NCBI RefSeq assembly: GCF_008727875.1 | Contig: NZ_VTWS01000003.1 | Span: forward strand, 248,001 to 312,000 | Source of the DNA: Larkinella humicola | GTDB taxonomy: Bacteria > Bacteroidota > Bacteroidia > Cytophagales > Spirosomataceae | DNA length: 64,000 nucleotides | Direction of reading: 5' to 3' | In this document: positions 1-8,621 of the stretch, piece by piece | Layout of the letters: each line of letters opens with the position of its first letter | Position numbering within the stretch: the first letter of the stretch is position 1 | Made by a program: the position numbers and the translations under genes | Notes under the pieces: model-generated | Seen by the model: only the letters and a program-made list of their open reading frames with translations | The model's database searches: none | What the model was told of the DNA's origin: nothing

Positions 1-2
1 GT

Positions 3-38
3 ACCGTGGACCAGTGGCTGGCGAGTCATAAGAAATAA
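3..38 (+). CDS. Possible 3' end of an upstream gene (partial)
   Basis: An open frame enters from the window edge and ends at TAA (36-38), giving the residues TVDQWLASHKK. The amphipathic, lysine-ended peptide looks like a genuine protein C-terminus, and the palindromic repeat begins about 50 bases later, as these repeats do after other genes here. Eleven codons cannot be assigned to a family, and chance openness is quite possible. Confidence 0.3.
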   Translation, partial: TVDQWLASHKK

Positions 39-91
39 GGGGGCCGATTTTATGGAATACGGTAATAGGTTCGCCAAGTCCAACAGATCAG

Positions 92-227
92 CCCACGATT
101 TCAATCGTGGGTTTCGGGAAGGAAGGCTGAAAAATGGAAACCGTTTTAACGGTTTTGGACGGCCAAACCGTTGAAACGGTTTCATGAATCATGGATTTTC
201 TCCTTGCCCCACGGTTAAAACCGTGGG
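92..227. repeat. Composite four-palindrome element, copy 1
   Basis: Four palindromes occur in the order outer, inner, inner, outer. The outer 20-mers (92-111 and 208-227) have 9-bp arms of the CCCACGATT and CCCACGGTT type around 2-base centres. The inner 16-mers (139-154 and 166-181) have AACCGTT/AACGGTT arms. Spacers are 27, 11 and 26 bases. A second copy with the same order and spacers of 29, 12 and 28 lies at 8455-8595. The palindromes are directly visible; a REP/REPIN-like origin or a protein-binding role is inference. Confidence 0.85.
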
Positions 228-307
228 CTATCGACAGTTACGCTTAAACGGCTACGATTAAGCCTGATTTAGCGTAAATTAGACATATCAATTAAAAACT
301 GTCTTCT

Positions 308-436
308 TCAAATCCCATCCCAGCAGTCAGCTTTCTCGACAATGACACCTTTGTACTTTCCTATCGCCAATTTCAGGTTGGATTTTGGTTTCGGTTTTCC
401 TGGCAGGGCTCTACTGGATTTGGCCGCAGTTTTCAT
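308..436 (-). CDS. Possible 42-residue basic small protein
   Basis: A short minus-strand frame starts at ATG 436 and stops with TGA at 308. The first half is rich in Lys, Pro and Ser; the second half (KLAIGKYKGVIVEKADCWDGI) could form a strand-rich end. A weak purine-rich stretch precedes the start. Such small basic proteins can be antitoxins or remnants, but no family is recognised and no toxin lies beside it. The stretch 39-571 otherwise holds the composite repeat and the nrdA terminator. Confidence 0.3.
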   Translation of the reverse strand: MKTAAKSSRALPGKPKPKSNLKLAIGKYKGVIVEKADCWDGI

Positions 437-504
437 GATCGTCTCTGCCTTCAATTTGCTAAGCTAACGCAAAACTGCAATCTCCGGTTGTTTAGTTAAT
501 AAGT

Positions 505-551
505 GAAAAAATGAAAGCCGGTCCCAAACGTTGTTAGGACCGGCTTTCATT
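505..551 (-). terminator. Rho-independent terminator of nrdA
   Basis: A perfect 15-bp stem (510-524 with 537-551, arms AATGAAAGCCGGTCC/GGACCGGCTTTCATT) encloses a 12-base loop. Read on the minus strand it runs into a T tract (ATTTTTTCAC). It lies 20 bases past the nrdA stop codon, so nrdA appears to end its transcript here and no nrdB follows directly. Confidence 0.9.
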
Positions 552-571
552 ACTTTAGGAAAATCGGATTC

Positions 572-3031
572 TCAACTCCCACAAGCCTCACAATCATCCT
601 TGTTGTCAATCGAACACACCATCGCGGCATAGGCGGTTTCGGCGTCGCTGACCAGTTGCGGATGAGCGGCTGCTCCTTCCTGGGCGTATTTTTCGTAGTT
701 CAACGGTTTTTCCATCGTTTCGGCCAACACCGGCTCCAGTTGCGACTCGGCCTGCTTCTCCACCGTAAACTGGATGGCGTCGGCAGCGGCTTTCGTGCGG
801 AGGTAATACATCCCGGTTTTCAATCCGCGCTTCCAGGCGTGGAAGTGCATCGACGTCAGCTTGCCGAAGTTGGCATCCACCATGTGAATGTTCAACGACT
901 GCGACTGGCAGATGAACGCACCCCGGTCAGCGGCCATGTCGATGACGGTTTTCTGCTTGATCTCCCAAACGGTTTTGTACAGATCCTTGATGTTCTGCGG
1001 AATACCCGGAATGTTCTGCACCGAACCGTTGGCGGCAATCAGCATGTTTTTCATCCGGTCGTTCCACATGCCGAGTTTCACGAGGTCGCGCAGCAAATAC
1101 TTGTTGACCACCACGAACTCACCCGACAGCACGCGACGGACGTAAATGTTGGACGTAAACGGTTCGAAACACTCGTTGTTGCCCAGAATCTGGCTGGTCG
1201 AAGCCGTTGGCATCGGCGCCAGCAGCAGCGAGTTCCGAACCCCGTGCTGAACCACTTCCTTGCGCAGCGACTCCCAATCCCAGCGACCCGAATCCGGCGT
1301 AACGCCCCACATATCGAACTGGAAGATGCCCTGCGAAATCGGCGAGCCTTTCCAGGTTTCGTACGGACCGTTCACTTTCGCCAGGTCCATCGACGCCGTC
1401 ATGGCGGCAAAGTAAATCGTCTCGAAAATATCCTTGTTCAACTGCTTCGCTTCCTCCGATTCGAACGGCATCCGCAGCATGATGAACGCATCGGCCAGCC
1501 CCTGAACGCCCAACCCGATGGGGCGGTGGCGCATGTTCGACCGACGGGCTTCCTCAACCGGATAATAGTTGATATCGATGATTTTGTTGAGGTTCTTGGT
1601 CGCAACCCGCGTGATGTCGTACAGTTTCTGGTGATCGAAACGCAAAATGCCGTCAGCGCCTTTCACAATGTACTTCGGCAACGCGATCGACGCCAGGTTA
1701 CAAACCGCTATTTCATCGGGCGACGTGTACTCGATAATTTCGGTGCAGAGATTCGACGACTTGATCGTGCCCAGGTTCTTCTGATTCGATTTGGCATTGG
1801 CCGCATCTTTGAAAAGCATGTAAGGCGTTCCGGTTTCGGTTTGCGATTCCAGAATTTCGTACCACAAATCCTGCGCCTTCACCTGCTTGCGGTACCGGCC
1901 TTCGCGTTCGTACTGTTCGTAAAGTTCCACAAAAGCCTCCCCGTGGGTATCCGCCAGGCCGGGGCATTCGTGCGGACACATCAGCGACCAGACGTCGTTG
2001 TCTTCCACCCGTTTCATGAACAAATCCGGTACCCACAAAGCGTAGAACAGGTCACGGGCGCGGTTTTCATCCTTGCCGTGGTTTTTCTTCAATTGCAGAA
2101 AATCGAACACATCGGCATGCCACGGTTCCAGATAAACCGCAAAAGAACCTTTGCGCTTTCCACCGCCCTGATCGACGTAACGGGCTGTATCGTTGAAAAC
2201 GCGGAGCATCGGAATGATCCCGTTCGACGTTCCGTTGGTTCCTTTAATATACGTACCCGTGGCGCGGATGTTGTGAATGCTCAGACCAATACCGCCCGCC
2301 GATTGCGAAATCTTGGCGGTTTGTTTCAGCGTGTCGTAAATGCCCTCGATGCTGTCGTCTTTCATCGTCAGCAGGAAGCAGCTCGACATCTGCGGTTTGG
2401 GCGTTCCGGCGTTAAACAGCGTCGGGGTTGCGTGCGTAAACCACTTTTCCGACAGCAGGTTGTAGGTTTCAACAGCCGCTTCGACGTCGGCCATGTGAAT
2501 CCCGACGGCCACGCGCATCAGCATGTGCTGCGGACGTTCGGCAATTTTGCCTTCCATCTTTAGCAGATACGATTTTTCGAGCGTTTTGTACCCAAAATAA
2601 TCGTAGCCGTAATCCCGGTCATAAATGATCGTAGAGTCAAGCAGGGCGGCATTTTTCCGAACCACGTCGTACACTTCCTTGGAAATCAGGGCTGCGTTTT
2701 CACCGGTTTTGGGGTCAACGTAGTTGTACAGCCGCTTGATGGTTCCCGAGAAGGACTTGTTGGTTTCTTTGTGCAGGTTGGAGATCGCCATACGAGCGGC
2801 CAGAATCGCATAATCCGGGTGGCGGGTGGTCATCGAAGCCGCTGTCTCAGCCGCCAGATTGTCCAGTTCCGTCGTTTTGACGCCGTCGTAGATCCCGTTC
2901 ACCACCTTCATCGACACCTCGATCGGCTGAACGTAGGCCGGGTCTAAACCGTAGCACAGTTTTTCGATCCGGGCGGTGATTTTGTCGAGCTTGACCGATT
3001 CCCTGCGGCCGTCACGCTTGAGTACGTACAT
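572..3031 (-). CDS. nrdA: Ribonucleoside-diphosphate reductase, alpha subunit (class Ia type)
   Basis: Catalytic large subunit of the aerobic reductase that makes deoxyribonucleotides from ribonucleoside diphosphates; it works with the radical-bearing NrdB, which is not in this window. At 819 residues it has normal length. An ATP-cone allosteric domain covers about residues 1-90 ([10 protein letters not shown] start). Active-site cysteines are visible in MSSCFLL (Cys218), SNLCTEI and AVCNLAS, the radical-relay tyrosines in [10 protein letters not shown], and the redox-active cysteine pair in the C-terminal tail CEACGS. The gene is monocistronic by context: a strong terminator follows, and a divergent rpmE2 lies about 480 bases upstream. 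Confidence 0.97.
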   Translation of the reverse strand: MYVLKRDGRRESVKLDKITARIEKLCYGLDPAYVQPIEVSMKVVNGIYDGVKTTELDNLAAETAASMTTRHPDYAILAARMAISNLHKETNKSFSGTIKRLYNYVDPKTGENAALISKEVYDVVRKNAALLDSTIIYDRDYGYDYFGYKTLEKSYLLKMEGKIAERPQHMLMRVAVGIHMADVEAAVETYNLLSEKWFTHATPTLFNAGTPKPQMSSCFLLTMKDDSIEGIYDTLKQTAKISQSAGGIGLSIHNIRATGTYIKGTNGTSNGIIPMLRVFNDTARYVDQGGGKRKGSFAVYLEPWHADVFDFLQLKKNHGKDENRARDLFYALWVPDLFMKRVEDNDVWSLMCPHECPGLADTHGEAFVELYEQYEREGRYRKQVKAQDLWYEILESQTETGTPYMLFKDAANAKSNQKNLGTIKSSNLCTEIIEYTSPDEIAVCNLASIALPKYIVKGADGILRFDHQKLYDITRVATKNLNKIIDINYYPVEEARRSNMRHRPIGLGVQGLADAFIMLRMPFESEEAKQLNKDIFETIYFAAMTASMDLAKVNGPYETWKGSPISQGIFQFDMWGVTPDSGRWDWESLRKEVVQHGVRNSLLLAPMPTASTSQILGNNECFEPFTSNIYVRRVLSGEFVVVNKYLLRDLVKLGMWNDRMKNMLIAANGSVQNIPGIPQNIKDLYKTVWEIKQKTVIDMAADRGAFICQSQSLNIHMVDANFGKLTSMHFHAWKRGLKTGMYYLRTKAAADAIQFTVEKQAESQLEPVLAETMEKPLNYEKYAQEGAAAHPQLVSDAETAYAAMVCSIDNKDDCEACGS

Positions 3032-3092
3032 AATATGATATGGAATGTTGTAAAGTAGATATATAGGATATGATGCCTCTCGATTGATTGCT

Positions 3093-3125
3093 TAAAGGTA
3101 CTAAGCAGTACTACAACAAAGCAAA
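3093..3125 (-). promoter_or_regulatory. Candidate nrdA promoter with overlapping dyad
   Basis: Read on the minus strand, TTTG (3122-3125) and TACCTTTA (3093-3100) are 21 bases apart, matching the Bacteroidota -33/-7 pattern. The dyad GTACT-aagc-AGTAC (3098-3111) overlaps the -7 box and could be an operator, though it does not look like a classic NrdR box. The rest of the 482-base gap 3032-3513 shows no gene that I can support. Confidence 0.5.
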
Positions 3126-3396
3126 GCGGAATGTTCACTCATGCTCTGCGAACTTGGAATTATTAAAACAGGCGGCTGTGTTACGAAACTGTTAAGACCT
3201 TACGCAGAATAACTTATCGAAAGCCTACCGGAAATACGGTCTAAAAAAGTTGATAGGCTAAATTTAGCGAACGGTATGTACCTGCTGCTAAAACTCTGAC
3301 TGTTACCGAATTGTTACCCAAATTACCAAAAAAGCAATAAAAATTCAATCAAGAGTAACATACTTTTTTTGATTCAAACAAAAGCGAGCGAAGAGG

Positions 3397-3428
3397 TTGG
3401 AATCCAGTCGGAAACTCTTTACCTTTGC
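3397..3428 (+). promoter_or_regulatory. rpmE2 promoter (TTG-N20-TACCTTTG)
   Basis: TTG at 3397-3399 and TACCTTTG at 3420-3427 are separated by 20 bases, a close fit to the Bacteroidota primary-sigma consensus TTTG-N19-21-TAnnTTTG. Transcription would start near 3434, leaving an 80-base leader before the L31 start codon. Confidence 0.65.
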
Positions 3429-3513
3429 ACTCCTTAAATCCACCGACCCGTTCCAACTGGGCTGGTGGTGAGACCGTTCCAGAACTGATTTATTTTATAA
3501 TATTACCATTGTC

Positions 3514-3756
3514 ATGAAAAAAGGCATCCATCCGGAATATAGAGACGTCGTATTCTGGGATCTGACCAGCGATCACAAATTCCTGAGTCGCTCGACCATT
3601 CAAACGAAGGAAACCATCGAATACGAAGGCAACACCTACCCGGTTGTGAAAGTCGAAGTAAGTTCGGAATCACACCCGTTTTATACCGGCAAGAACGTTC
3701 TGCTCGACACTGCGGGTCGCGTTGATAAATTCCTGAAACGGTACGGTAAGAAGTAA
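3514..3756 (+). CDS. rpmE2: Type B 50S ribosomal protein L31
   Basis: Small large-subunit ribosomal protein of 80 residues ([20 protein letters not shown] start, ending LKRYGKK). The type B form lacks the CxxC zinc-binding cysteines of type A L31, and none is present here. The central [11 protein letters not shown]-like stretch and the HPFYTGKN segment are typical of the family. It has its own promoter and terminator, so it is expressed as a single-gene unit. Confidence 0.95.
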   Translation: MKKGIHPEYRDVVFWDLTSDHKFLSRSTIQTKETIEYEGNTYPVVKVEVSSESHPFYTGKNVLLDTAGRVDKFLKRYGKK

Positions 3757-3773
3757 TCCTATCGACACCTGAA

Positions 3774-3812
3774 AAAGCCGTCATCAGACCCTTCTGATGG
3801 CGGCTTTTTTGT
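3774..3812 (+). terminator. Terminator of rpmE2
   Basis: The stem AAAGCCGTCATCAG/CTGATGGCGGCTTT with a 6-base loop (3774-3807) is followed by a T-rich run (TTTTTTGTTTTCTTT). It lies 17 bases after the L31 stop and separates it from the next gene. Confidence 0.88.
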
Positions 3813-3839
3813 TTTCTTTACACGTAACTTAGCGGTACG

Positions 3840-4496
3840 ATGAAAATATTGATACTCGGTGCCACGGGTCGCACGGGAAAAGAATTGCTCGATCAGGCGT
3901 TGAAAGCCGGTATTTCCGTTCACGCGCTGGTTCGGGATATCGATAAAGTGAAAATGACCTCCCGCAACCTCAAGCTGTTCGAAAGCAAGAAGCTCGACCG
4001 AACGGCGCTCCGGCTCGCCATGCTCGGCTGCGATGCGGTTTTAAGTACCCTCAATATCTCCCGAGCCTCCGATTTTCCGTGGAGCAGTCTGCGAACGCCG
4101 AAGGATTTTCTCTCCAACACGATGCGAAACGTGCTGGAGGTCGCCAACGAACTGCACATCAAACGGATTATTATCACCACCGCCTGGGGCGTCAATGAAA
4201 CCAAAAAGGACATCCCCGCCTGGTTTCGCTTCGTCATCAACTACAGTAACGTGGGCGTCGCCTACCGCGATCACGAGCGTCAGGAACAGCTATTGGCCGC
4301 TTCGCCGAGCGACTGGACGGCGGTTCGCCCCGTCGGGCTGACGAATTCAAAGAAGCCGAGACAAGTCCGGATTACGATTAACAATGAGCCGAAACCCAAT
4401 CTGACCATCAGCCGCTCTAACGTCGCCCGGTTTATGGTCGAGATTTACAAAACCGGTGATTATCCCAAAGAAGCGGTTACGATTTCGGAGGTGTAA
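3840..4496 (+). CDS. NAD(P)-binding protein of the NmrA/atypical SDR type
   Basis: A 218-residue single-domain Rossmann protein. The N-terminal ILGATGRTGKELLDQAL is the atypical-SDR dinucleotide motif (GxxGxxG), followed by VHALVRD, where NADP-binding members carry a basic residue. The stretch RIIITTAWGVNET and DWTAVRPVGL are typical of NmrA-like and flavin-reductase-like members. Substrate is unknown; relatives act as redox sensors or reduce quinones or flavins. The start ATG is 28 bases past the L31 terminator, and the convergent SMP-30 gene ends 18 bases downstream. Confidence 0.87.
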   Translation: MKILILGATGRTGKELLDQALKAGISVHALVRDIDKVKMTSRNLKLFESKKLDRTALRLAMLGCDAVLSTLNISRASDFPWSSLRTPKDFLSNTMRNVLEVANELHIKRIIITTAWGVNETKKDIPAWFRFVINYSNVGVAYRDHERQEQLLAASPSDWTAVRPVGLTNSKKPRQVRITINNEPKPNLTISRSNVARFMVEIYKTGDYPKEAVTISEV

Positions 4497-4514
4497 GAAC
4501 TCGTACCCCACGAA

Positions 4515-5393
4515 TCAGAGTTCCGGGCTACCTGCGCCTTTGATGCCAGTGGTTTTAACCACGAACAGATAACCCGCCAGCGGCTGTTCGGCCAGTTCCT
4601 GCTGGCTTAAACCGGTTTTGGCGGAGGTGATGTACAAATCATCCAGCGACTCGCCCCCGAACGTACAGGATGTAATCCGGGCGGCTGGCAGGCCGATCTG
4701 CTGAAGCCGTTCGCCGGTGTTGGGATTGCAGCGAACCACCTTCCAGCCGTCCCACAGGGCAATCCAGAGCATGCCTTTTTCGTCGATGGTCATGCCATCC
4801 GGAAAACCGTCTACTTCCTCAAATTGGATGACCACCCGCTTGTTGGTAATCGTACCGGTGTGTACGTCATAGTCGTAGGCTACCACTTGCCGGGTTGGCG
4901 AGTCGATGTAATACAACAGGCGGTGGTCGAGACTCCACGCCAGCCCGTTGGAACAGGTGACGTTGTCGACCTTGACCGAAACCGAATGATTTTGATCCAG
5001 CATGTACAACGCTCCCGCACCGGGTTCGTCCGTAATCGACATGGTTCCCGCCCAAAACCGCCCGGCGGGGTCGCATTTTCCGTCGTTAAACCGGTTGCCG
5101 GGCAGATGAACTTCCGGATCGGCAATCGGAATGACGGTTTCATTTTCCAGCGAAATGGTATGAAAACCGTGCTGAAGCGCGGCAATCAAATCGCCGGTGG
5201 GTTGAAGGGCAATGGCTCCCACCATCTGCCCGGTTTTAAAAACACGGTGTTCACCGCTGACGGGGTCGAAGGAATGGATTTCGCCTGGCAGAATATCCAC
5301 CCATAAAATGCGTTGCTTTTCCGCATCCCAAACCGGGCCTTCGCCCAACTGGCAGGAATGATCGAGGACGGTTTCCCAGTTGTTTTGATTCAT
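4515..5393 (-). CDS. SMP-30/gluconolactonase (regucalcin-like) lactonase
   Basis: Predicted cytosolic six-bladed beta-propeller sugar lactonase, 292 residues, no signal peptide. Metal-site residues are visible: the Glu in LGEGPVWD near residue 20, the Asn in NRFNDGKCDPAGRFWAG, the Asn in CSNGLAWSLD and the Asp in FPDGMTID. The family opens aldonolactones made by sugar dehydrogenases. As the last gene of the minus-strand catabolic run, it fits between an SDR or Gfo/Idh dehydrogenase and the acid-sugar dehydratase. The hairpin element at 5405-5478 separates it from the symporter. Confidence 0.92.
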   Translation of the reverse strand: MNQNNWETVLDHSCQLGEGPVWDAEKQRILWVDILPGEIHSFDPVSGEHRVFKTGQMVGAIALQPTGDLIAALQHGFHTISLENETVIPIADPEVHLPGNRFNDGKCDPAGRFWAGTMSITDEPGAGALYMLDQNHSVSVKVDNVTCSNGLAWSLDHRLLYYIDSPTRQVVAYDYDVHTGTITNKRVVIQFEEVDGFPDGMTIDEKGMLWIALWDGWKVVRCNPNTGERLQQIGLPAARITSCTFGGESLDDLYITSAKTGLSQQELAEQPLAGYLFVVKTTGIKGAGSPEL

Positions 5394-5404
5394 TTTACTT
5401 GTAT

Positions 5405-5478
5405 TTAGCAGCCCCCAACCCCCTAAAGGAGGCTTAAAAATGGCTTCACTAAGCCCCTTTAGGGGGTTGGGGGGCTAA
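5405..5478. repeat. Long-arm hairpin element, CCCCTAAA octamer family, copy 1
   Basis: The left arm (5405-5436) and right arm (5450-5478) pair over about 28 bases with few mismatches around a short A-rich loop. The arm reads as consecutive octamers CCCCCAAC, CCCCTAAA, GGAGGCTT. The TAG stop of the symporter (5475-5477) lies inside the right arm. A related element with CCCCTAAT, CCCCTAAA, GGGGACTT is at 15930-16003. Without a T tract it is not an ordinary terminator. Confidence 0.8.
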
Positions 5479-7040
5479 GCATACCGGATGTAAAAGTACA
5501 GAACCATCGCGGTAACTATCGCCCACCAGATAAAAGGATTTCGCAAACCGCGCTGCTGGTCGCGTTCGGCGGGGAGCAGTGAAAGGCTCTCCTTGTTCCA
5601 GATCAATCCCACCAGTTCGGCTTCTGGCTTGGGTTTAGTCACCAGACTAACCAGCACGCAGAGCAACATGCAGGTCCAGAAAACGATGCCGGTGCGGTTG
5701 AAAAACGGCATGGTCGGAAAGATCATTTCGAGGGCAATGGAAAGCGGAATGGTCAGAATACCAGCGGTTAGTGCGCCCGCGTGGGTGGTGCGTTTCCAGA
5801 GAATACCGAGCAGGAACATCACCGCAATGCCGGGGGTGAACAACCCGTAGGCATTCATCAGATACAGAAAAACCGGTTTGTCGGACTGGGTCATGAACAA
5901 CCCCGTGCAGAGAATGCCCAGCACGATGATCGTTGCTCCGGCAATTCGGCCAAACCGCACCGCCTGGGCGTCCGACGCGTCTTTTCGGAAATAGGTCAGG
6001 TACACATCCACCGTCAGAATCGTGGTGCAGGAGTTGATAGCCCCGGAAAGGTGCGACATTACCGCCGAAATCAGACCCGCCATCACCAGCCCGACCAGGC
6101 CCGCCGGGAGCAGATTCTCGACCAGTGTGGGAAAGAGCAAATCCGGTTTTTCGAGGTTCGGGAACAGTTTGGGCGCCACCAGCGCCGGAACCGTAATGAT
6201 GATCGGAATGAGAAATTTGAGGTAATCACCGAAGACGACGCCCATCCGTGCGTGCCACTCGTTTTTGGCCGCTAGCACCCGTTGCACGATAAACTGGTTG
6301 GTCGCACAATAGAAAATACTGATGCACAACGTGCCACCCAGGTACATTGTCCACGGAAAATCCGGGTCGTTGGCGGGTAGAATGAGATCCCAGTCTTTGG
6401 ACGTTTCCATGACGGCATCCATTCCGCCAGCCGCGTTGACCGTGGCAACCGTCAGCGCCACCCCGCCCAGTACGAGGACGATCAATTGCAGCATTTCGGT
6501 CCAGATTACCGCCCGTAAACCGCCCGCGATGGTGTAGATACCGGTAAAAACCGCTAAGACCAGGATGCTGGCAATGACCGGAATCCCCAAAAGCGAGTGC
6601 AGGGAAAGGGCCCCCAGATAGAGAACGGCCGCAATTTCCACGAAAACATACGTCAACAGAATCAGGGTTGCGTACGTGGTTCGGGCGGCCGCGCCGAACC
6701 GCTTTTGTAAAAATTCGGGGATCGTATAAAAACCGTTGCGGATGTAAAACGGGAGAAAAATCCAGAGCAAGGCGTTGAAACCGATCAGGATGGCCCCCCA
6801 CTCCATGGCAATGGCGACAAAGCCCCGGCTGTAGGCCACGCCCATCGCGCCGACCAAATGGTGACTGCTGATGTTGGACGCAATGATGCTGCCGCCGATC
6901 ATCCACCAGGGCAATTTGTCGCCCGCCAGAAAATAATCTCGCTTGGTTTGTTTGCCCTTGCGGGAGGCATAAATGCCCAATGAAATAACGCCCAGAATGT
7001 AAACGCCAAAAATAATCAGGTCAAGCGTCGATAGATTCAT
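5475..7040 (-). CDS. Sodium:solute symporter (SSS/SLC5 family)
   Basis: A 521-residue inner-membrane transporter with about 13-14 hydrophobic helices. The N-terminal DLIIFGVYILGVISLGIYASRK and the FLAGDKLPWWMIGGSIIASNIS stretch are typical of sodium/glucose-type symporters. It probably imports a sugar, sugar acid or related monomer. Its start lies inside the end of the ceramidase-like gene (20-base overlap), implying translational coupling and a shared substrate. The long cytoplasmic end of some SSS members is absent. Confidence 0.93.
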   Translation of the reverse strand: MNLSTLDLIIFGVYILGVISLGIYASRKGKQTKRDYFLAGDKLPWWMIGGSIIASNISSHHLVGAMGVAYSRGFVAIAMEWGAILIGFNALLWIFLPFYIRNGFYTIPEFLQKRFGAAARTTYATLILLTYVFVEIAAVLYLGALSLHSLLGIPVIASILVLAVFTGIYTIAGGLRAVIWTEMLQLIVLVLGGVALTVATVNAAGGMDAVMETSKDWDLILPANDPDFPWTMYLGGTLCISIFYCATNQFIVQRVLAAKNEWHARMGVVFGDYLKFLIPIIITVPALVAPKLFPNLEKPDLLFPTLVENLLPAGLVGLVMAGLISAVMSHLSGAINSCTTILTVDVYLTYFRKDASDAQAVRFGRIAGATIIVLGILCTGLFMTQSDKPVFLYLMNAYGLFTPGIAVMFLLGILWKRTTHAGALTAGILTIPLSIALEMIFPTMPFFNRTGIVFWTCMLLCVLVSLVTKPKPEAELVGLIWNKESLSLLPAERDQQRGLRNPFIWWAIVTAMVLYFYIRYA

Positions 7041-8421
7041 GTTGGAGTAATGAACGGGTAATACGAGTGGCTTTTTCGGTCAGCAGTTCCAGCGAACCTT
7101 TTTCGAAAGGCGATTGCCAGACGGGATAAATATCTTCGGCATACAGATTTTCGGGGGGCAAATAACCGGTCGAGCCGTTTACAATGTTCATCACGGCAAC
7201 GGCATTCGGGGCCAGTTCTGCCCGCAGTTGCTGCTGGAATTCAGAATAGGCTTCGTTGGGCTGCCCCACCAGCACAGAATCGCCCAGCCGCCAGACCCAA
7301 AGCGGCATGTGGGTGGTGTCGCCATCGCCGACGGTTTTCCGGATGCCGCGTCTTCGCCAGATGCGTTCCTTCAGAACATTATCCTCGCATTCGGCCCATT
7401 GCGTTTCAATTTCCGCCAGCGACGGCAGCGGTTTTAAGGGCAGTTCCACCTCAATCATCTCAACCGAAAGAACCGTAGAAGGCTGATAGGCTTCTTTTTT
7501 CCAGACTGCCAGGGGCGCGCCCGATTCAACGATGCCGGCAAACGAAAGTTGTGTTTTGGGTGGTAAAATCGCTTCCAATGTAGACAAAACCGCATACCCC
7601 AACTGCCGTCCGTAGGCATCGGCAATACCGACATCACCGACGTATTGCTCGCGCGGTGCCAACTCTCCGCAAGCGCCCAGCAGGAACAACATCGGCGCGT
7701 CGGTGGTCTTCTCCACTACTTCCCGCAGGGCACCGATGTAGTCGGGCGAAATCAGGCGATTTTCCCAGGCCAGCGTCGTCGGATGGCAGGCGTAATTGAC
7801 GAGGGTTCCCAGCGTTTGGCCCTGCTCATTGGCGATTTGTCCGACAAGCAGTGTATCGTCGGCACTTTTTTCGGGGTTCCAACCGCAGATAAATCGGTCT
7901 TGATCGGCGTCCGGCAAATCGCGGTTGCTGGCCAGATTGCATTTCCCATAACCCCAGGTCAGCGTGGCCGGTTCTGCATTGGACAAGGCCATTTGAATCG
8001 CCTGAATCGCCTTTGTCTGAATAAACCGGAGGTACGGTTCCACGAGGTGACCGCCCTCTTTCGACGCGTCATCGCGGCTGAGACTCGGCCCGGCGTGCGT
8101 GTGTGACAGGCAGAACATCAGCCGCGACGGATCGAGCGACACGGCTTCCAGAATCCCGTTCCGCAAAAACCGCTCGTCGTCGGAACTGCGCCACCACCCC
8201 AGATCCGCGCCGATCAACACGAGCGGTTCGGCTTCGCTGGCGGTTTGAAACGTCACGCAGGTCAGCATCAGCGGCCGGTGAATGCCCTCGGCAGCTTCGT
8301 GCGTGGCGGCTCCCCAGTTGCGGGCGTAAATGCCCACCGGCGGGGTTATATCCGTCTGGGAAACACCAATAAAACCGGTGAACGACGGTTGTTTAAAGGC
8401 AGGGTATTTTTGAGATTCCAT
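7021..8421 (-). CDS. Neutral/alkaline ceramidase-like hydrolase
   Basis: A 466-residue protein matching the N-terminal catalytic part of neutral/alkaline non-lysosomal ceramidases: it begins IGVSQTDITPPVG, carries probable zinc ligands in CLSHTHAGPSLSRD and NYACHPTTLAW, and has the FLLGACGELAP stretch. Full ceramidases are longer (about 650-750 residues) and carry a C-terminal Ig-like domain that is missing. There is no signal peptide, so it probably acts in the cytosol. In this sugar-catabolism setting, amide or ester hydrolysis of a small substrate is likelier than ceramide cleavage; that is inference. It overlaps the downstream symporter. Confidence 0.85.
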   Translation of the reverse strand: MESQKYPAFKQPSFTGFIGVSQTDITPPVGIYARNWGAATHEAAEGIHRPLMLTCVTFQTASEAEPLVLIGADLGWWRSSDDERFLRNGILEAVSLDPSRLMFCLSHTHAGPSLSRDDASKEGGHLVEPYLRFIQTKAIQAIQMALSNAEPATLTWGYGKCNLASNRDLPDADQDRFICGWNPEKSADDTLLVGQIANEQGQTLGTLVNYACHPTTLAWENRLISPDYIGALREVVEKTTDAPMLFLLGACGELAPREQYVGDVGIADAYGRQLGYAVLSTLEAILPPKTQLSFAGIVESGAPLAVWKKEAYQPSTVLSVEMIEVELPLKPLPSLAEIETQWAECEDNVLKERIWRRRGIRKTVGDGDTTHMPLWVWRLGDSVLVGQPNEAYSEFQQQLRAELAPNAVAVMNIVNGSTGYLPPENLYAEDIYPVWQSPFEKGSLELLTEKATRITRSLLQHESIDA

Positions 8422-8454
8422 TCTCCAGGTAGTTAATGGTTTTATAATTACCAG

Positions 8455-8595
8455 CCCACGGTTTCAACCGTGGGGCCAGAAATGTGATTTGCGAATTACC
8501 GACAACCGTTTTAACGGTTTTAAAATCCTGAAACCGTTAAAACGGTTGCCACATTTGGTTTTCTTTTCGCGTAATCCCAGGGTTAAAACCGTGGG
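8455..8595. repeat. Composite four-palindrome element, copy 2
   Basis: Same architecture as 92-227: outer 20-mers 8455-8474 (CCCACGGTT arms) and 8576-8595 (one arm mismatched), inner AACCGTT/AACGGTT 16-mers 8504-8519 and 8532-8547. The spacers differ in sequence from copy 1, but their lengths are nearly kept. It fills most of the 200-base gap between the ceramidase-like and MFS genes. Confidence 0.85.
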
Positions 8596-8621
8596 TAATC
8601 CTTTGATTATTCGTACTATAA

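Noticed and set aside
92-227. Possible CRISPR array at the repeated palindromes
   Set aside because: Only two pairs of different palindromes occur, spacers are unequal (27/11/26) and no cas gene is present.
656-2563. Plus-strand open frame of 635 codons opposite nrdA
   Set aside because: It is fully antisense to a clear nrdA, has an Arg/His/Gln-rich composition typical of a shadow frame, and shows no family motif.
5405-5478. Treating the long-arm hairpins as ordinary terminators
   Set aside because: Most lack a T tract, several lie inside operons, and their arms are far longer than terminator stems.
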